From Thermococcus cleftensis (GTDB taxonomy: Archaea > Methanobacteriota_B > Thermococci > Thermococcales > Thermococcaceae): 64,000 bases of DNA. The translations under genes and the position numbers were made by a program. A model generated the notes under the pieces. That model did not search any database. It was not told where the DNA came from and worked only from the letters and a program-made list of their open reading frames with translations. The DNA is taken from contig NC_018015.1 in assembly GCF_000265525.1 (NCBI RefSeq), positions 434,001 through 498,000 of the forward strand, in the 5' to 3' direction. The number at the start of each line of letters is the position of its first letter. Within the stretch, counting starts at the first letter, position 1. Shown here piece by piece: positions 1 to 9,604 of this stretch.

Positions 1-134
1 TTCAGAGCCCTCTCGACGGTCTTCTGGAAGAGCGACCTATCGTCAAGGAAGCGGACGAACTGCTTCGGCATCAGCTCCCTGCTCAGTGGCCACAGCCTCG
101 TTCCCCTGCCGCCGGCTAGAATCAGCGACTTCAT
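1..134 (-). CDS. manC: Mannose-1-phosphate guanylyltransferase, N-terminal fragment cut by window edge
   Basis: Makes GDP-mannose from mannose-1-phosphate and GTP for glycans and compatible solutes. Only the first 44 codons are inside the window. They contain the nucleotidyltransferase signature LILAGGRGTRLWPLSRE followed by LMPKQF, which is typical of ManC-type enzymes. The ATG at 134-132 follows a GGGGTGG ribosome binding site. The gene lies directly downstream, on the same strand, of the ADP-glucokinase, so it belongs to a sugar-metabolism block. Glucose- or mannose-specific paralogues cannot be told apart from this piece, but the PKQF signature favours mannose. Confidence 0.8.
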   Translation of the reverse strand, partial: MKSLILAGGRGTRLWPLSRELMPKQFVRFLDDRSLFQKTVERAL

Positions 135-199
135 GGCAACCACCCCAGTTCACTGCACTACTTACGCTCTTCAGGTTTTTAACCTTGGCGAAGGAAAAA

Positions 200-1627
<1,428 letters not shown>

Positions 1628-2194
1628 TCACTCCTTCCACTTCGGGTTGTCCACGACCTTGACTTCCCCGTTCTCCTCGACGACGAGCTTGGCGAAGCCC
1701 TTTTCCTTTATGCTCCCGTAGTCGTGGCCCGCATCGGCCGGATAGATCGCCAGGAATATGAAGGGCTCGTCCCCGGTATTGACCGTCCTGTGGGCCCAGT
1801 ATGGCGGGACGTAGACGACCGTTCCGGGCTCCATCGGAACCCACTCGGCCTTTCCTTCCGGCGTCTGGAGGAGCATTCCGCCCCTGCCCTTGATGGCATA
1901 GTAGATTTCAGCCCTGTCGGCCTTTGAGTGGAAGTGGCCCTTCGTGAAGAAGAACTCCTTGCCCACCTTGCCGGGGTAGAGGACGGTCGTTGCAAAGTTG
2001 AGATCGCCGTCCTTCTCCTCCTGCTCGACCGCGTAGACCTCATAGACAACGGGGTTTTCCCTGAGAAGCTTCTCGTAGGCCTCCTCGTCCTGGAAGTAGC
2101 CCTTCAGGTCGCTGAGCCTTCTCACGAGCTTCTTTGCGCCGGGAATGACGCCGTTCTCCTCAATCTTGACTCCAAGCGGGGCCTTGTACTCCAT
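1628..2194 (-). CDS. pgiA: Cupin-type glucose-6-phosphate isomerase
   Basis: Interconverts glucose-6-phosphate and fructose-6-phosphate. This is the archaeal metal-dependent cupin enzyme, unrelated to the bacterial/eukaryotic isomerase. The cupin metal motif appears as KGHFHSKADRAEIYYAIKG, and the second cupin motif as PGTVVYVPPYWAHRTVN. The chosen start is the ATG at 2194 (188 residues, beginning MEYKAPLG). It has GGTGAT at optimal spacing, and known homologues begin there; a GTG at 2218 is less likely. It sits upstream of glkA on the same strand. A palindromic Tgr-like site and a TATA box lie just upstream at 2233-2262. Confidence 0.93.
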   Translation of the reverse strand: MEYKAPLGVKIEENGVIPGAKKLVRRLSDLKGYFQDEEAYEKLLRENPVVYEVYAVEQEEKDGDLNFATTVLYPGKVGKEFFFTKGHFHSKADRAEIYYAIKGRGGMLLQTPEGKAEWVPMEPGTVVYVPPYWAHRTVNTGDEPFIFLAIYPADAGHDYGSIKEKGFAKLVVEENGEVKVVDNPKWKE

Positions 2195-2245
2195 AAGCAT
2201 CACCGGATAAGAATCCACCCGCCCCTATTTAACCTTTCCCTTTTA

Positions 2246-2262
2246 TATCACCGAGGGTGTTA
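2246..2262. promoter_or_regulatory. Possible Thermococcales glycolytic motif (Tgr/TrmBL1 site) before pgiA
   Basis: The + strand reads TATCAC-CGAGG-GTGTTA. The published Tgr/TrmBL1 consensus is TATCAC-N5-GTGATA, so 11 of 12 specified bases match. It overlaps the upstream edge of the minus-strand TATA-like GATATAAAAGG (2249-2239) that would serve pgiA. It fits sugar-responsive control of the glycolytic gene. Binding is inferred only. Confidence 0.5.
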
Positions 2263-2871
2263 CACTAGCCTGAAGAGGAGGTAAGCCGCGCCGACGGAGA
2301 TGGCCCAAACTCCAGCGTTCCAGCGAACGACCTTCGAGCCGTCCAGTGGAGGGAAGGGCAGGAGGTTAAAGAAGGCCAACCACAGGTTAACCGAGGCCGT
2401 TGCCCACAGGACTCCCATAACCGCCGGCGAGACGCTGAGGAGGTGGAACGCGGCCAGGGTCAGTGCTCCAACGGCAACGTTGGTCAGCGGGCCGGCGAGG
2501 GCTATCTTCCCTATGGCTTCCCTCTCATCGACGGCGTAGGGCGTGTAGACCTGAACGGTGCCGAGGGCGGCGAATATCCACACGGTGCCAGTGAGAAGGC
2601 GCGTTGCCAGTCCAATGAGGAGGGCGAGGAGGATTCCGGTGTCCCATCTGCGGTAGTATGCCCTGTAGCCGAAGTGCCTCGCCACCTGCCGGTGGGCCAG
2701 CTCGTGGAAGACGAAGGCGGCAAAAACTGCAACGGCGGCGTAGGGGAGGGCCCGGAGGTCAAAGTTTGAAAACAGCAGAGTGAGAACTAAGAAGGAAACC
2801 ATCAGGTCTTCAAACTCCCTTTCCCCGGTGCTTCCGCGGTGGATTCTGCCGTCCCAGGGGCGGTAAGGCAT
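2260..2871 (-). CDS. M50-family intramembrane metalloprotease
   Basis: A site-2-protease-like zinc peptidase of the membrane, about 203 residues, with several hydrophobic segments. The zinc motif is FHELAHRQVARHFG (HExxH). The second motif FFNLLPFPPLDGSKV contains the family Asp that completes the zinc site. Substrates are unknown. The ATG at 2871 (MPYRPWDG) is preferred over a TTG at 2886 that overlaps the stop of the upstream KH gene. Both genes face the same way and may be co-transcribed. Confidence 0.75.
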   Translation of the reverse strand: MPYRPWDGRIHRGSTGEREFEDLMVSFLVLTLLFSNFDLRALPYAAVAVFAAFVFHELAHRQVARHFGYRAYYRRWDTGILLALLIGLATRLLTGTVWIFAALGTVQVYTPYAVDEREAIGKIALAGPLTNVAVGALTLAAFHLLSVSPAVMGVLWATASVNLWLAFFNLLPFPPLDGSKVVRWNAGVWAISVGAAYLLFRLV

Positions 2872-2882
2872 CAGAAAGCCCC

Positions 2883-3065
2883 TCAACTCCTGCCCTTGAC
2901 CTCGATCTTCTTGCCAATGACCAGCTCGGCCGCCTTAACCGCGGCGCCCCCGCTTCCGACAGCTATCCTAACCTGGTCCTCGGGCACGTAGACAACTATC
3001 CTGTCATCAAGCTCCTCGATTTCAAGTATCTTAACGTTGAGCATCTTCTCTAGCCTGTCCCTCAT
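2883..3065 (-). CDS. Small KH-domain RNA-binding protein
   Basis: About 60 residues, beginning MRDRLEKMLNVKILEIEEL. The core VRIAVGSGGAAVKAAELVIGKKIEV carries the GxxG-type loop (GSGG) and helix of a NusA-like KH domain. This suggests single-stranded RNA binding. The ATG at 3065 fits the family. The frame stays open upstream to a TTG at 3134, but that extension looks unrelated. It lies upstream of the M50 peptidase. The target RNA is unknown. Confidence 0.65.
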   Translation of the reverse strand: MRDRLEKMLNVKILEIEELDDRIVVYVPEDQVRIAVGSGGAAVKAAELVIGKKIEVKGRS

Positions 3066-3156
3066 GGTGTATCCCCAAGAATGCTCTGGCGGTTTCAAAT
3101 ATAAAAGTAACGACTCGGTCGGGCTCTCGATCAACTCCCGTGAAACGCACGACCCA

Positions 3157-3858
3157 TCAAACCGCCCCGGCCGTCCAGTAGGGTGAGAGGAACCTCCGCT
3201 CCTTCGCCCTGTCGAGGAGGTGCTCTATCCCCTGCTTGTGCCCGAGGCCAACAACGGCTACGACTTTCGGCCTTTTAACTCCCTGAAGCTTCAGGTTCTC
3301 AACGATTGAAATCAAATTCCTAGCCATGACCTCGTTCCGCTCTTCGACCAGGACGCGGTAGAGGTAGGGGTACCTCCTCTTGAACTGCACCATCATTAGC
3401 CGGTACTCTTCCATAGGGTCGCCGAGATCACCTGCTTTGACGGGAAGGAAGACGCCGAGCACTTCCAACCCCATAAGGAGCTTCTCCCTCCCCGGCACGG
3501 CGGCTATCTTGGAGAGTATGACGTTTATGTCCTCGTCTATGAGGTAGAGGGGGACACCGAGGGCCTGAGCGGCGTTTACAGCTGCTTTCATCTCCTCACC
3601 CGGGGCCATTCCAAACTCCTCGCCGAGCTTCTCTTCGACCTTTGCGAGAACGTAGTTTATCAGCCCCCTCCTGCCGAAGCGGAGCGACTCCTCGAGGGTC
3701 AAGCGTCTCTCCTCGTTCATGGCCAGGAAGCGCGCCCTGTCCAGCTCTATCGCAACGGCGTGGGGCCTCTCATTGAGTATCGTCCGGATAACCTCTTCCC
3801 TGCTCTTCGGTGACACGTGCATAGTGCCTATGAGCTTGACGTAGCGAAGGTAGCTCAT
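3157..3858 (-). CDS. TraB/PrgY family protein
   Basis: 233 residues with the family opening LIGTMHVSPKSREEV, where a GT.H motif leads into the conserved IELD segment (HAVAIELDRARF), and a late VVAVVGLGHKQGIEH motif. The TraB fold is related to haem/EreA-ChaN-like domains. In enterococci PrgY limits pheromone; the archaeal role is not known. The ATG overlaps the stop of the RNase Z gene in an ATGA, so the two are translationally coupled. Confidence 0.75.
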   Translation of the reverse strand: MSYLRYVKLIGTMHVSPKSREEVIRTILNERPHAVAIELDRARFLAMNEERRLTLEESLRFGRRGLINYVLAKVEEKLGEEFGMAPGEEMKAAVNAAQALGVPLYLIDEDINVILSKIAAVPGREKLLMGLEVLGVFLPVKAGDLGDPMEEYRLMMVQFKRRYPYLYRVLVEERNEVMARNLISIVENLKLQGVKRPKVVAVVGLGHKQGIEHLLDRAKERRFLSPYWTAGAV

Positions 3859-4799
3859 TCTCCCTCCTCCAGATGGTTTCTAAGCTTCCATTTTCCTGAT
3901 TTGAATGTTAGAACATCAAAGTCCCTCGGAACGATGAAGTTCACGCCGAGCCTCCGGCATACCTCAGATGCCCCAAGTAGGTATTCGTCGTAGGTGTAGC
4001 GGAAGGCCCTGTGGAAGAGGGCGAGGAGCTTTACCCGGGCATTCCTGGCGATTTCACAGGCCTCCTCGACGGTGGAGTGGTAGCTCTCTCCCCTATCTCC
4101 CTGGGAGAGGTAGGTGGCGTCGTGTATAAGCAAATCGGCCCTCTCGGCAAAGAGCCTTGTTCTTTCGGCTGGCCCGGTGTCGCCGGTGTAGACAACCTTA
4201 ACGCCTTTCCTTCTCGGACCCGTAACGTCCTCGAGGCGGATTATCCTGCCGTTCCACTCGATTTTACCTTCTCTCTCAAGCCTTCCGAGTACCGGCCCCT
4301 CGCTCAGGCCGTATTGGGCGAGTTTCTCAGGCAGAAACCTCCCCCGCCTGTCCTTCTCCTTAAAGACGTAGCCCAAAGCGGGAATCCCGTGCTCGACCTT
4401 GAAGCTCCAGATTTCGTAATCCCCGAACCTAAGCCTCGTCTCCCCGAGCTCGTGGACGTGTACCTCGAAGCCCGGCCTGAAGAAACCGCTCTGGAGGAAG
4501 TGCTGGACGAACTCGAAGGTGTACTTGGGGCCGTAAATGTGGAGGGGCTTCTCCCTGTCCCAGAGGTTCATGGTCTGAATCAGCGCAGCTAAACCGAGGT
4601 AGTGGTCGCCGTGGAAGTGGGTTATGAAGATCTTCTCAACCTTCATCGGGCTGAGCCTTGCCGCGTTCATCTGTCTCATCGTCCCCTCGCCAGCGTCGAA
4701 GAGTATAATCTCGCCCTTGTAGCGGAGCGCTATTGCGGGAACGTTCCTCTCGCGCGTCGGCATTATCCCACCGGTTCCAAGGAAGAATACCTCGAGCAT
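3855..4799 (-). CDS. rnz: Ribonuclease Z (tRNA 3' endonuclease)
   Basis: Removes the 3' trailer from tRNA precursors. The protein has 314 residues, the usual length of the short form. It has the metallo-beta-lactamase metal motif ITHFHGDHYLGL, a downstream metal Asp in VVYTGDTGPAERT and the later His in LLALFHRAFRYT. The exosite region lies between residues of about 150 and 200. The ATG at 4799 is the first codon after a divergent promoter region shared with the TPR gene. Confidence 0.92.
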   Translation of the reverse strand: MLEVFFLGTGGIMPTRERNVPAIALRYKGEIILFDAGEGTMRQMNAARLSPMKVEKIFITHFHGDHYLGLAALIQTMNLWDREKPLHIYGPKYTFEFVQHFLQSGFFRPGFEVHVHELGETRLRFGDYEIWSFKVEHGIPALGYVFKEKDRRGRFLPEKLAQYGLSEGPVLGRLEREGKIEWNGRIIRLEDVTGPRRKGVKVVYTGDTGPAERTRLFAERADLLIHDATYLSQGDRGESYHSTVEEACEIARNARVKLLALFHRAFRYTYDEYLLGASEVCRRLGVNFIVPRDFDVLTFKSGKWKLRNHLEEGE

Positions 4800-4886
4800 G
4801 GTCTAATGTTCCCTTCCGGGATTAAAAACCTAAGCATGCCAAACGTTAAATACCCGAGAGGGCTAATCCGTATGAGGTGTTGGGAT

Positions 4887-5846
4887 ATGGAAGAAATCCT
4901 GAAGGCTATCGAGGAGAAGGACTGCAAAAAGGTGGCAAGCCTTCTCTACTACAAGGTCGATGAGCTCTCAGACGAGGATCTCAAAGAGGTTCTCGAGAGG
5001 GCAGAGAAGCTGGCCCTTGAGTGTAAGGATCCGGAACTGTACAAGCTCATCGTTTATTACTTCCACGCCCTTCTTGACGTGGACAAGATAAAGGAGTTCG
5101 AGAAGCTGGCGGAGGAGATGGATACCTTCGAGGCCAAGTTCAACCTGGCCGACCTCTACTACCTCATCGGAGAGCTGGAGAAGAGCCTCGACCTCTACCG
5201 TGCCCTCCTCGAAGAAGAGACTGCCAAGGGCAACATGGAGAACGTGGCAAAGGTGTACTACAACATGGCCCTCATTCACGAAGAAATACAGGAGTACGAG
5301 AAGGCCATCGAACTGCTGGAGAAGGCCAAGGAGGTCTACGAGGAGCTCGGGAAAGAGGAAGAAGTCCTCCACGTCGAGGTCTACAGGGCGTACGTCATAT
5401 TCGAAGCCGGCGAGCCGTACAAGGCCAAGGCCCTGCTGGCCAAAGTTATTCCCAAGGCCATGAACAACAGCAGACTGCTGGCCGAGATACACCTCGCCTT
5501 CGAAGAGATATTCGAGGAGGACGAGAACTACGAAGCTGCGCTCCAGGAGTGCCTCTACGCGGCGATGAGCGCGAAGGGCACAGAGTACCAGGACGTCGCC
5601 TTCGACTCCCTCATAGACGTCATCTGGCAGCTCATGCTTGACGACGAGTTCGAGATGGTATACCTTCATATGGACATGTTCGCCAACGCGATGCCAGAGC
5701 TGGCGGACTTCTTCGAGGCAATAAAGGCAATAGCCCTCTACAAGGACGGCAAGATTGAGGCGGAGGAAGCCAGCAAAGCGGTTGAGAAGGTGAAGGACAA
5801 ACGGTTAATAGACCTCCTAGAGTTCCTCGGAGAGGCAGAGCTTTGA
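4887..5846 (+). CDS. Tetratricopeptide-repeat protein
   Basis: 319 acidic residues made of consecutive helix-turn-helix repeats, for example NLADLYYLIGELEKSLDLY and YYNMALIHEEIQEYEKAIELL, which match the TPR pattern. It is probably a cytoplasmic scaffold for protein-protein contacts; the partner is unknown. There is no signal peptide or membrane segment. The ATG at 4887 follows GAGGTG at seven bases. A second ATG at 4872 is in frame but lies on top of that ribosome binding site. It is divergent from rnz. Confidence 0.8.
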   Translation: MEEILKAIEEKDCKKVASLLYYKVDELSDEDLKEVLERAEKLALECKDPELYKLIVYYFHALLDVDKIKEFEKLAEEMDTFEAKFNLADLYYLIGELEKSLDLYRALLEEETAKGNMENVAKVYYNMALIHEEIQEYEKAIELLEKAKEVYEELGKEEEVLHVEVYRAYVIFEAGEPYKAKALLAKVIPKAMNNSRLLAEIHLAFEEIFEEDENYEAALQECLYAAMSAKGTEYQDVAFDSLIDVIWQLMLDDEFEMVYLHMDMFANAMPELADFFEAIKAIALYKDGKIEAEEASKAVEKVKDKRLIDLLEFLGEAEL

Positions 5847-5915
5847 TCCCTCCTTTGGCCTTTTTCTGACCTCCTTTCCCCCTAAAGGACGAGGCATTCA
5901 AGAGAAAAATTAACA

Positions 5916-5929
5916 TGTGCATATGCACA
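5916..5929. promoter_or_regulatory. Perfect 14-bp palindrome next to the TATA box of the NifX-like gene
   Basis: TGTGCATATGCACA is its own reverse complement. It lies 3 bp upstream of the TATA-like TTTATAT (5933-5939), on the BRE, where a repressor would block TFB/TBP. The gene starts at 5972. The regulator is unknown and the motif differs from the SurR and Tgr consensus. Confidence 0.5.
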
Positions 5930-5971
5930 ATCTTTATATGTGAATACTTTTTCATGATAATCGGTGAAAGC

Positions 5972-6343
5972 ATGAGGATAGCGGTTCCGTTGAAAGATGA
6001 GAGAGGCCTCGAAAGTGAGGTCTGCGAGCACTTCGGGAGGGCTAGATACTTTGCCTTCATAGACGTTGAGGAAAACACCATCAAAGGCTCCGAAGTCGTC
6101 GAGGTGCCATTTGAAGATCACGGTCCGGGCGACCTTCCAAACTTCATTAAGGAGCACGGAGGAGAAGTCGTCCTTGCCTACGGTATGGGAAAGAGAGCCA
6201 TCGCCTACTTCAACAGTCTCGGCATTACTGTTGTCACGGGAGCGTACGGAAAGGTCAGAAACGTCGTTGAGGCCTTTATCAATCAGGTTCTTGAAGTTGA
6301 CCCACACTGGAAAGAGCGGATAGAGGCCACCAAGCACCAGTGA
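5972..6343 (+). CDS. NifX/NifB-family (dinitrogenase Fe-Mo cofactor biosynthesis-like) protein
   Basis: 123 residues starting MRIAVPLKDERGLESEV, followed by the family signature CEHFGRARYFAFIDVEE. Proteins of this family bind iron-sulfur or molybdenum-iron clusters in nitrogenase assembly. Non-diazotrophic archaea carry them with an undefined role in metal-cluster handling. The ATG at 5972 follows GGTGA and leaves out an upstream in-frame start at 5915 that lies in the palindromic promoter. A TDT transporter follows 44 bp downstream under its own TATA box. Confidence 0.8.
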   Translation: MRIAVPLKDERGLESEVCEHFGRARYFAFIDVEENTIKGSEVVEVPFEDHGPGDLPNFIKEHGGEVVLAYGMGKRAIAYFNSLGITVVTGAYGKVRNVVEAFINQVLEVDPHWKERIEATKHQ

Positions 6344-6351
6344 AAAGGTTT

Positions 6352-6375
6352 TTAAATGAAATTTTTTTCATTTAA
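6352..6375. promoter_or_regulatory. 10-bp inverted repeat over the promoter of the TDT transporter
   Basis: TTAAATGAAA and TTTCATTTAA are separated by four T residues. The left arm overlaps the likely TATA box (TTTTTAAAT, 6349-6357), 31 bp upstream of the start codon. The position fits a repressor site. Confidence 0.45.
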
Positions 6376-6387
6376 TTTGGTGGTCTC

Positions 6388-7410
6388 ATGGGAATCAAAG
6401 ACTTCGCGCCGAGCTGGTTCGCGAGCGTTATGGGAACCGGCGCCCTGGCCCTCGTGAGCAATGCCTACTCAGGAGAACTCCCGCTCCTCAGAAACCTCGC
6501 AGAGCTCCTGATTTACCTCAATACGGTTTTGTTCTTCGCCCTGCTGGCCCCCTGGATTCTGAGATGGTTGAAATACAGGGAAGACGCCCTCAGGGACCTT
6601 CACCACCCGGTTCTCGGCAACTTCTACGGCACCATCGCGATAGCCATGCTGATTCTCTCCGCTGATTACCTCCTGGTTCTCAAAAACACCACCATCGCGT
6701 GGGCATTCTGGCTGGGCGGCGTTCCACTCACGGTCTTCTTCGCCTTCCTCATCCCCTACCTATTCTTCACCTGCGAGGGAATTGACACCAAGGCCATAAC
6801 GCCCGCCTGGTTCATTCCGCCGGTGGGGCTAATAGTCATTCCCATAAGCGGCGCCAAGCTGATGACGCTGACGAGTGGGGCTGCTAGGGAAATCATGGCC
6901 TTCATCAACTTCTTCGCGTGGGGCTCCGGCTTCTTCCTCTACCTCGCTCTGTTCGCGCTGGTGATGCTCCGCTTCATCCGCCACGAGCCGATGCCCTGCG
7001 GGATAGCCCCGTCAATATGGATAAACCTGGGTCCTATCGGCGCGGGAACGAGCACGCTCTACGCCCTGGTTAAGGCGAGTGACTTCATATCCGTCAAGGA
7101 GCCCTTCCTGGCCTTCGGCCTGCTCTTCTGGGGCTTCGGCGTCTGGTGGCTCGTCATGGCGATCCTCATGACGCTCCACTACATCAGAAAGCTCAATTTA
7201 CCGTACAGCCTCGCCTGGTGGGCCTTCATATTCCCCCTCGGTGCCTACGTTAGTGCCACCTTCAACGTGGGGACGACCTTCGGGATAAACGCTATCGTCA
7301 ACTTCGGCTTTGCCCTCTACTGGCTCCTCCTTGCGATGTGGCTTGTTACAGGTGCCCTAACGCTGAAGAACTTCCTCCTCAAAGGCCCAGGGCAACGAGG
7401 AGCGTCTTGA
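6388..7410 (+). CDS. TDT-family (TehA/Mae1/SLAC1-type) membrane transporter
   Basis: 340 residues with about ten hydrophobic helices. It opens with the family motif FAPSWFASVMGTGALALV, which is diagnostic for the tellurite-resistance/dicarboxylate transporter fold. Members carry C4-dicarboxylates, sulfite or anions; the substrate here cannot be read from the sequence. The 3' end overlaps the convergent TSUP gene by 32 bp. TSUP proteins often export sulfite or sulfoacetate, so a joint role in organic-acid or sulfur-anion traffic is possible. Confidence 0.8.
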   Translation: MGIKDFAPSWFASVMGTGALALVSNAYSGELPLLRNLAELLIYLNTVLFFALLAPWILRWLKYREDALRDLHHPVLGNFYGTIAIAMLILSADYLLVLKNTTIAWAFWLGGVPLTVFFAFLIPYLFFTCEGIDTKAITPAWFIPPVGLIVIPISGAKLMTLTSGAAREIMAFINFFAWGSGFFLYLALFALVMLRFIRHEPMPCGIAPSIWINLGPIGAGTSTLYALVKASDFISVKEPFLAFGLLFWGFGVWWLVMAILMTLHYIRKLNLPYSLAWWAFIFPLGAYVSATFNVGTTFGINAIVNFGFALYWLLLAMWLVTGALTLKNFLLKGPGQRGAS

Positions 7411-8116
7411 GGGCTATGAGGTACATTATGACCCCTATCACCTTTTTCACCTGCTCCGAGCTCATCCTGAAGTGCATCAGGTGAGTTCCGAGCCAGCCAC
7501 CGGCTATGGCAGGAATCGAGACCCAGAAGAGCAGTTCCCAGTTCAGAGCACCCATCCGCCAGTATGTCAGGAACCCGCTCAGCGAGGAGAAGAAAACGAC
7601 CAAAGCCGTCGTTGAGGCAACTTTCTTCGGCTCGTAGCCGAGGAGTATTAAAGCCGGGCTGATTATTCCACCGCCACCGACTCCGAGGAGACCGCCCAAA
7701 AAGCCAGCTATTCCTCCGATGAGAGAACCCTCGACTACGTGGTTCCCGCCTTTCCTTGCCTTCGGCCTGAAAAATAGCATCATGGTCCCGGAGTAGAGGA
7801 GGAAGGCCACAAATATCACGAGCACGATGCGGTGGGGGATGAACTTGCCCGCGTATGCTCCCAGGGGGGCCATGACAGTCGCGACGATTAAAATCGGCAG
7901 GCCGAAGCGGTGGTCGAGCTTTCCAGCCTTGAGGTTCTTGAGCGTCGCCGAGAGCATCGAGAGGGTGTTTATGAACAAACCTGTGGGCTTTGCGGTCATG
8001 AGGGGAACTCCCAGCCAGCCCATCACCGGGACTATCGCTATCGCCGAACCAACGCCCCCTATTGAGAAGATGATGCTGAGAACGAAGGCAATCAGTGCGA
8101 GTTCTGGATAATTCAT
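7379..8116 (-). CDS. TSUP (TauE/SafE) family anion transporter
   Basis: 245 residues and about seven or eight hydrophobic helices, in two related halves. The glycine-rich signatures are GGVGSAIAIVPVMGWLGVP near residues 20-40 and GGLLGVGGGGIISPALILLG in the second half. The family exports sulfite, sulfoacetate or similar sulfur anions. It overlaps the TDT gene tail to tail. The ATG at 8116 has no strong ribosome binding site and may be nearly leaderless. Confidence 0.85.
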   Translation of the reverse strand: MNYPELALIAFVLSIIFSIGGVGSAIAIVPVMGWLGVPLMTAKPTGLFINTLSMLSATLKNLKAGKLDHRFGLPILIVATVMAPLGAYAGKFIPHRIVLVIFVAFLLYSGTMMLFFRPKARKGGNHVVEGSLIGGIAGFLGGLLGVGGGGIISPALILLGYEPKKVASTTALVVFFSSLSGFLTYWRMGALNWELLFWVSIPAIAGGWLGTHLMHFRMSSEQVKKVIGVIMYLIALKTLLVALGL

Positions 8117-8199
8117 TTTAGGCCACCCTAAAACCGTGGGCAGTTCAATTTAAAAGCCCTTCCATCCGATGGATGTTAAAACCGGGAAGAGGGCCAAAC

Positions 8200-9132
8200 A
8201 TGAACCCCAAAACCAAGGTCGCTTTAATCCTCTCGCTCATCTCACCTTTCTTCGCCGAGGTGCTGAGCGGCTCGACTCCACCGCTCGAGGTTCTCACGGA
8301 GCCCCTCTCATTCCCGTTCCTGTGGGCATACTACGGTGCAGGGGTTCTCCTAATCAGAGAGGTCTGGGTGCGCTGGGGAAGGAACTACATAAGGCTCATG
8401 CTCCTCGGATTTATCTACGGCATCGTGGAGGAGGGCCTCGTGATAAAGTCGTGGTTCAACCCCGACTGGCCGGACCTGGACGTCTTCAGCATTTACGGGC
8501 GTGTATGGGGAGTAAATGCTGTCTGGGCCGTCTGGCTGACAATATTCCACTCCCTGATGAGCATAGCCATGCCGATAATGGTCGTTGATGCCCTCTATCC
8601 CGAGTTCTCGGGGGAAAGACTCCTGGGGAGGAGGGGGCTTATCATTGCGTCCGCCTCGTTTCTGATCTCGGGGGTGGTTTTCTTCACCTTCCTCGTTCCA
8701 TACCGCCCTCCCGGGGTCCAGTATTCCCTCACCATCGTCATTACGGCGCTTCTGCTGTTCCTTGCGAGGAGGGTGAGGAGGGAAGCCATCTTCAAGCTCG
8801 GCCTTCCGAGGGGGCATCCCTTCGTCTACGGCTTCCTGGTGTCCTTCACGCTGTTCCTCATCTTCACGGCCTTTCCCCACTCCTCTGCGCCGCCGATTGT
8901 GCCCGCCATCTTAGGACTCCTGGTGGCCCTTCACTTCTACTCCATACCGGCCCATCTGGACGAAAGGGGCCGCTACGCCCTCGCCCTTGGCTTTCTGGCC
9001 TTCTGGTTCGTGCCCTACGACATAATCCTTGAGCTCAACGGTGTGATGGGTGAAGCGTTCCTCGGCGTGGCCACCTTCGCCCTTCTGGCGTGGAGGCTGA
9101 AGAAAATTAATGGCAGTGAACCCAAGGTTTGA
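8200..9132 (+). CDS. Polytopic membrane protein of unknown function
   Basis: 310 residues with about nine hydrophobic segments. The ATG at 8200 (MNPKTKVALILSL) follows GGGAAGAGGG; an earlier in-frame codon at 8173 is less likely. The stretch FIYGIVEEGLVIKSWFNPDWP, with paired acidic residues next to a membrane helix, resembles the EExxR-like helices of CPBP/Abi proteases only loosely. No function is assigned. It ends 53 bp before hypA, whose promoter partly overlaps its 3' end. Confidence 0.6.
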   Translation: MNPKTKVALILSLISPFFAEVLSGSTPPLEVLTEPLSFPFLWAYYGAGVLLIREVWVRWGRNYIRLMLLGFIYGIVEEGLVIKSWFNPDWPDLDVFSIYGRVWGVNAVWAVWLTIFHSLMSIAMPIMVVDALYPEFSGERLLGRRGLIIASASFLISGVVFFTFLVPYRPPGVQYSLTIVITALLLFLARRVRREAIFKLGLPRGHPFVYGFLVSFTLFLIFTAFPHSSAPPIVPAILGLLVALHFYSIPAHLDERGRYALALGFLAFWFVPYDIILELNGVMGEAFLGVATFALLAWRLKKINGSEPKV

Positions 9133-9135
9133 AAC
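9127..9135. promoter_or_regulatory. SurR-type half site (GTTn3AAC) before hypA
   Basis: GTT-TGA-AAC lies 5 bp upstream of a TATA-like TTTTTAAG (9141-9148) and 50 bp before hypA. It matches the core of the SurR motif but lacks the extra GTT at +5. SurR is the redox switch that turns on hydrogenase genes when sulfur is absent in Pyrococcus/Thermococcus. Confidence 0.5.
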
Positions 9136-9184
9136 CCGCCCATTTTTAAGCGTGGGGGATCAAGATTTAAACGGAGGGATCGAG

Positions 9185-9604
9185 ATGCATGAGTGGGCAC
9201 TCGCCGATGGAATAGTTAGAACCGCCCTCGACTACGCCAGGAATGAGGGGGCCTCCAAGGTTCTCGCTATTCGGGTGGTTCTCGGCGAACTTCAGGACGT
9301 CAACGCAGAGATAGTAGAGTTTGCCATGAAGGAGCTTCTCAAGGGCACCATTGGAGAAGGGGCGGAGATAGAGTTCGTGGAGGAGGAGGCGGTTTTCAAG
9401 TGCCGTGACTGCGGTCACGAATGGAAGCTGAAGGAGGTCAAAGGAAGCTTTGACGAGCGCATAAAGGAGGATATACACTTCATTCCCGAGGTCGTTCATG
9501 CCTTCCTCGCCTGTCCGAAGTGCGGCAGCAGGGACTTCGAGGTTGTGCAGGGCAGGGGGGTTTACATAAGCGGCATAAAGATTGAAAAGGAGGGAGAGGC
9601 ATGA
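9185..9604 (+). CDS. hypA: Hydrogenase nickel chaperone HypA
   Basis: Delivers nickel to the large subunit of [NiFe]-hydrogenase. The protein has 139 residues. The N-terminal Met-His-Glu is the nickel site. Zinc is held by C73-x2-C76 and C110-x2-C113, in the same positions as in the T. kodakarensis protein. The ATG at 9185 has GGAGGG upstream, and the MHE terminus confirms this start. It overlaps the following ATPase gene by 4 bp (ATGA); HypA and this ATPase are known to form a complex in Thermococcus. Confidence 0.95.
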   Translation: MHEWALADGIVRTALDYARNEGASKVLAIRVVLGELQDVNAEIVEFAMKELLKGTIGEGAEIEFVEEEAVFKCRDCGHEWKLKEVKGSFDERIKEDIHFIPEVVHAFLACPKCGSRDFEVVQGRGVYISGIKIEKEGEA

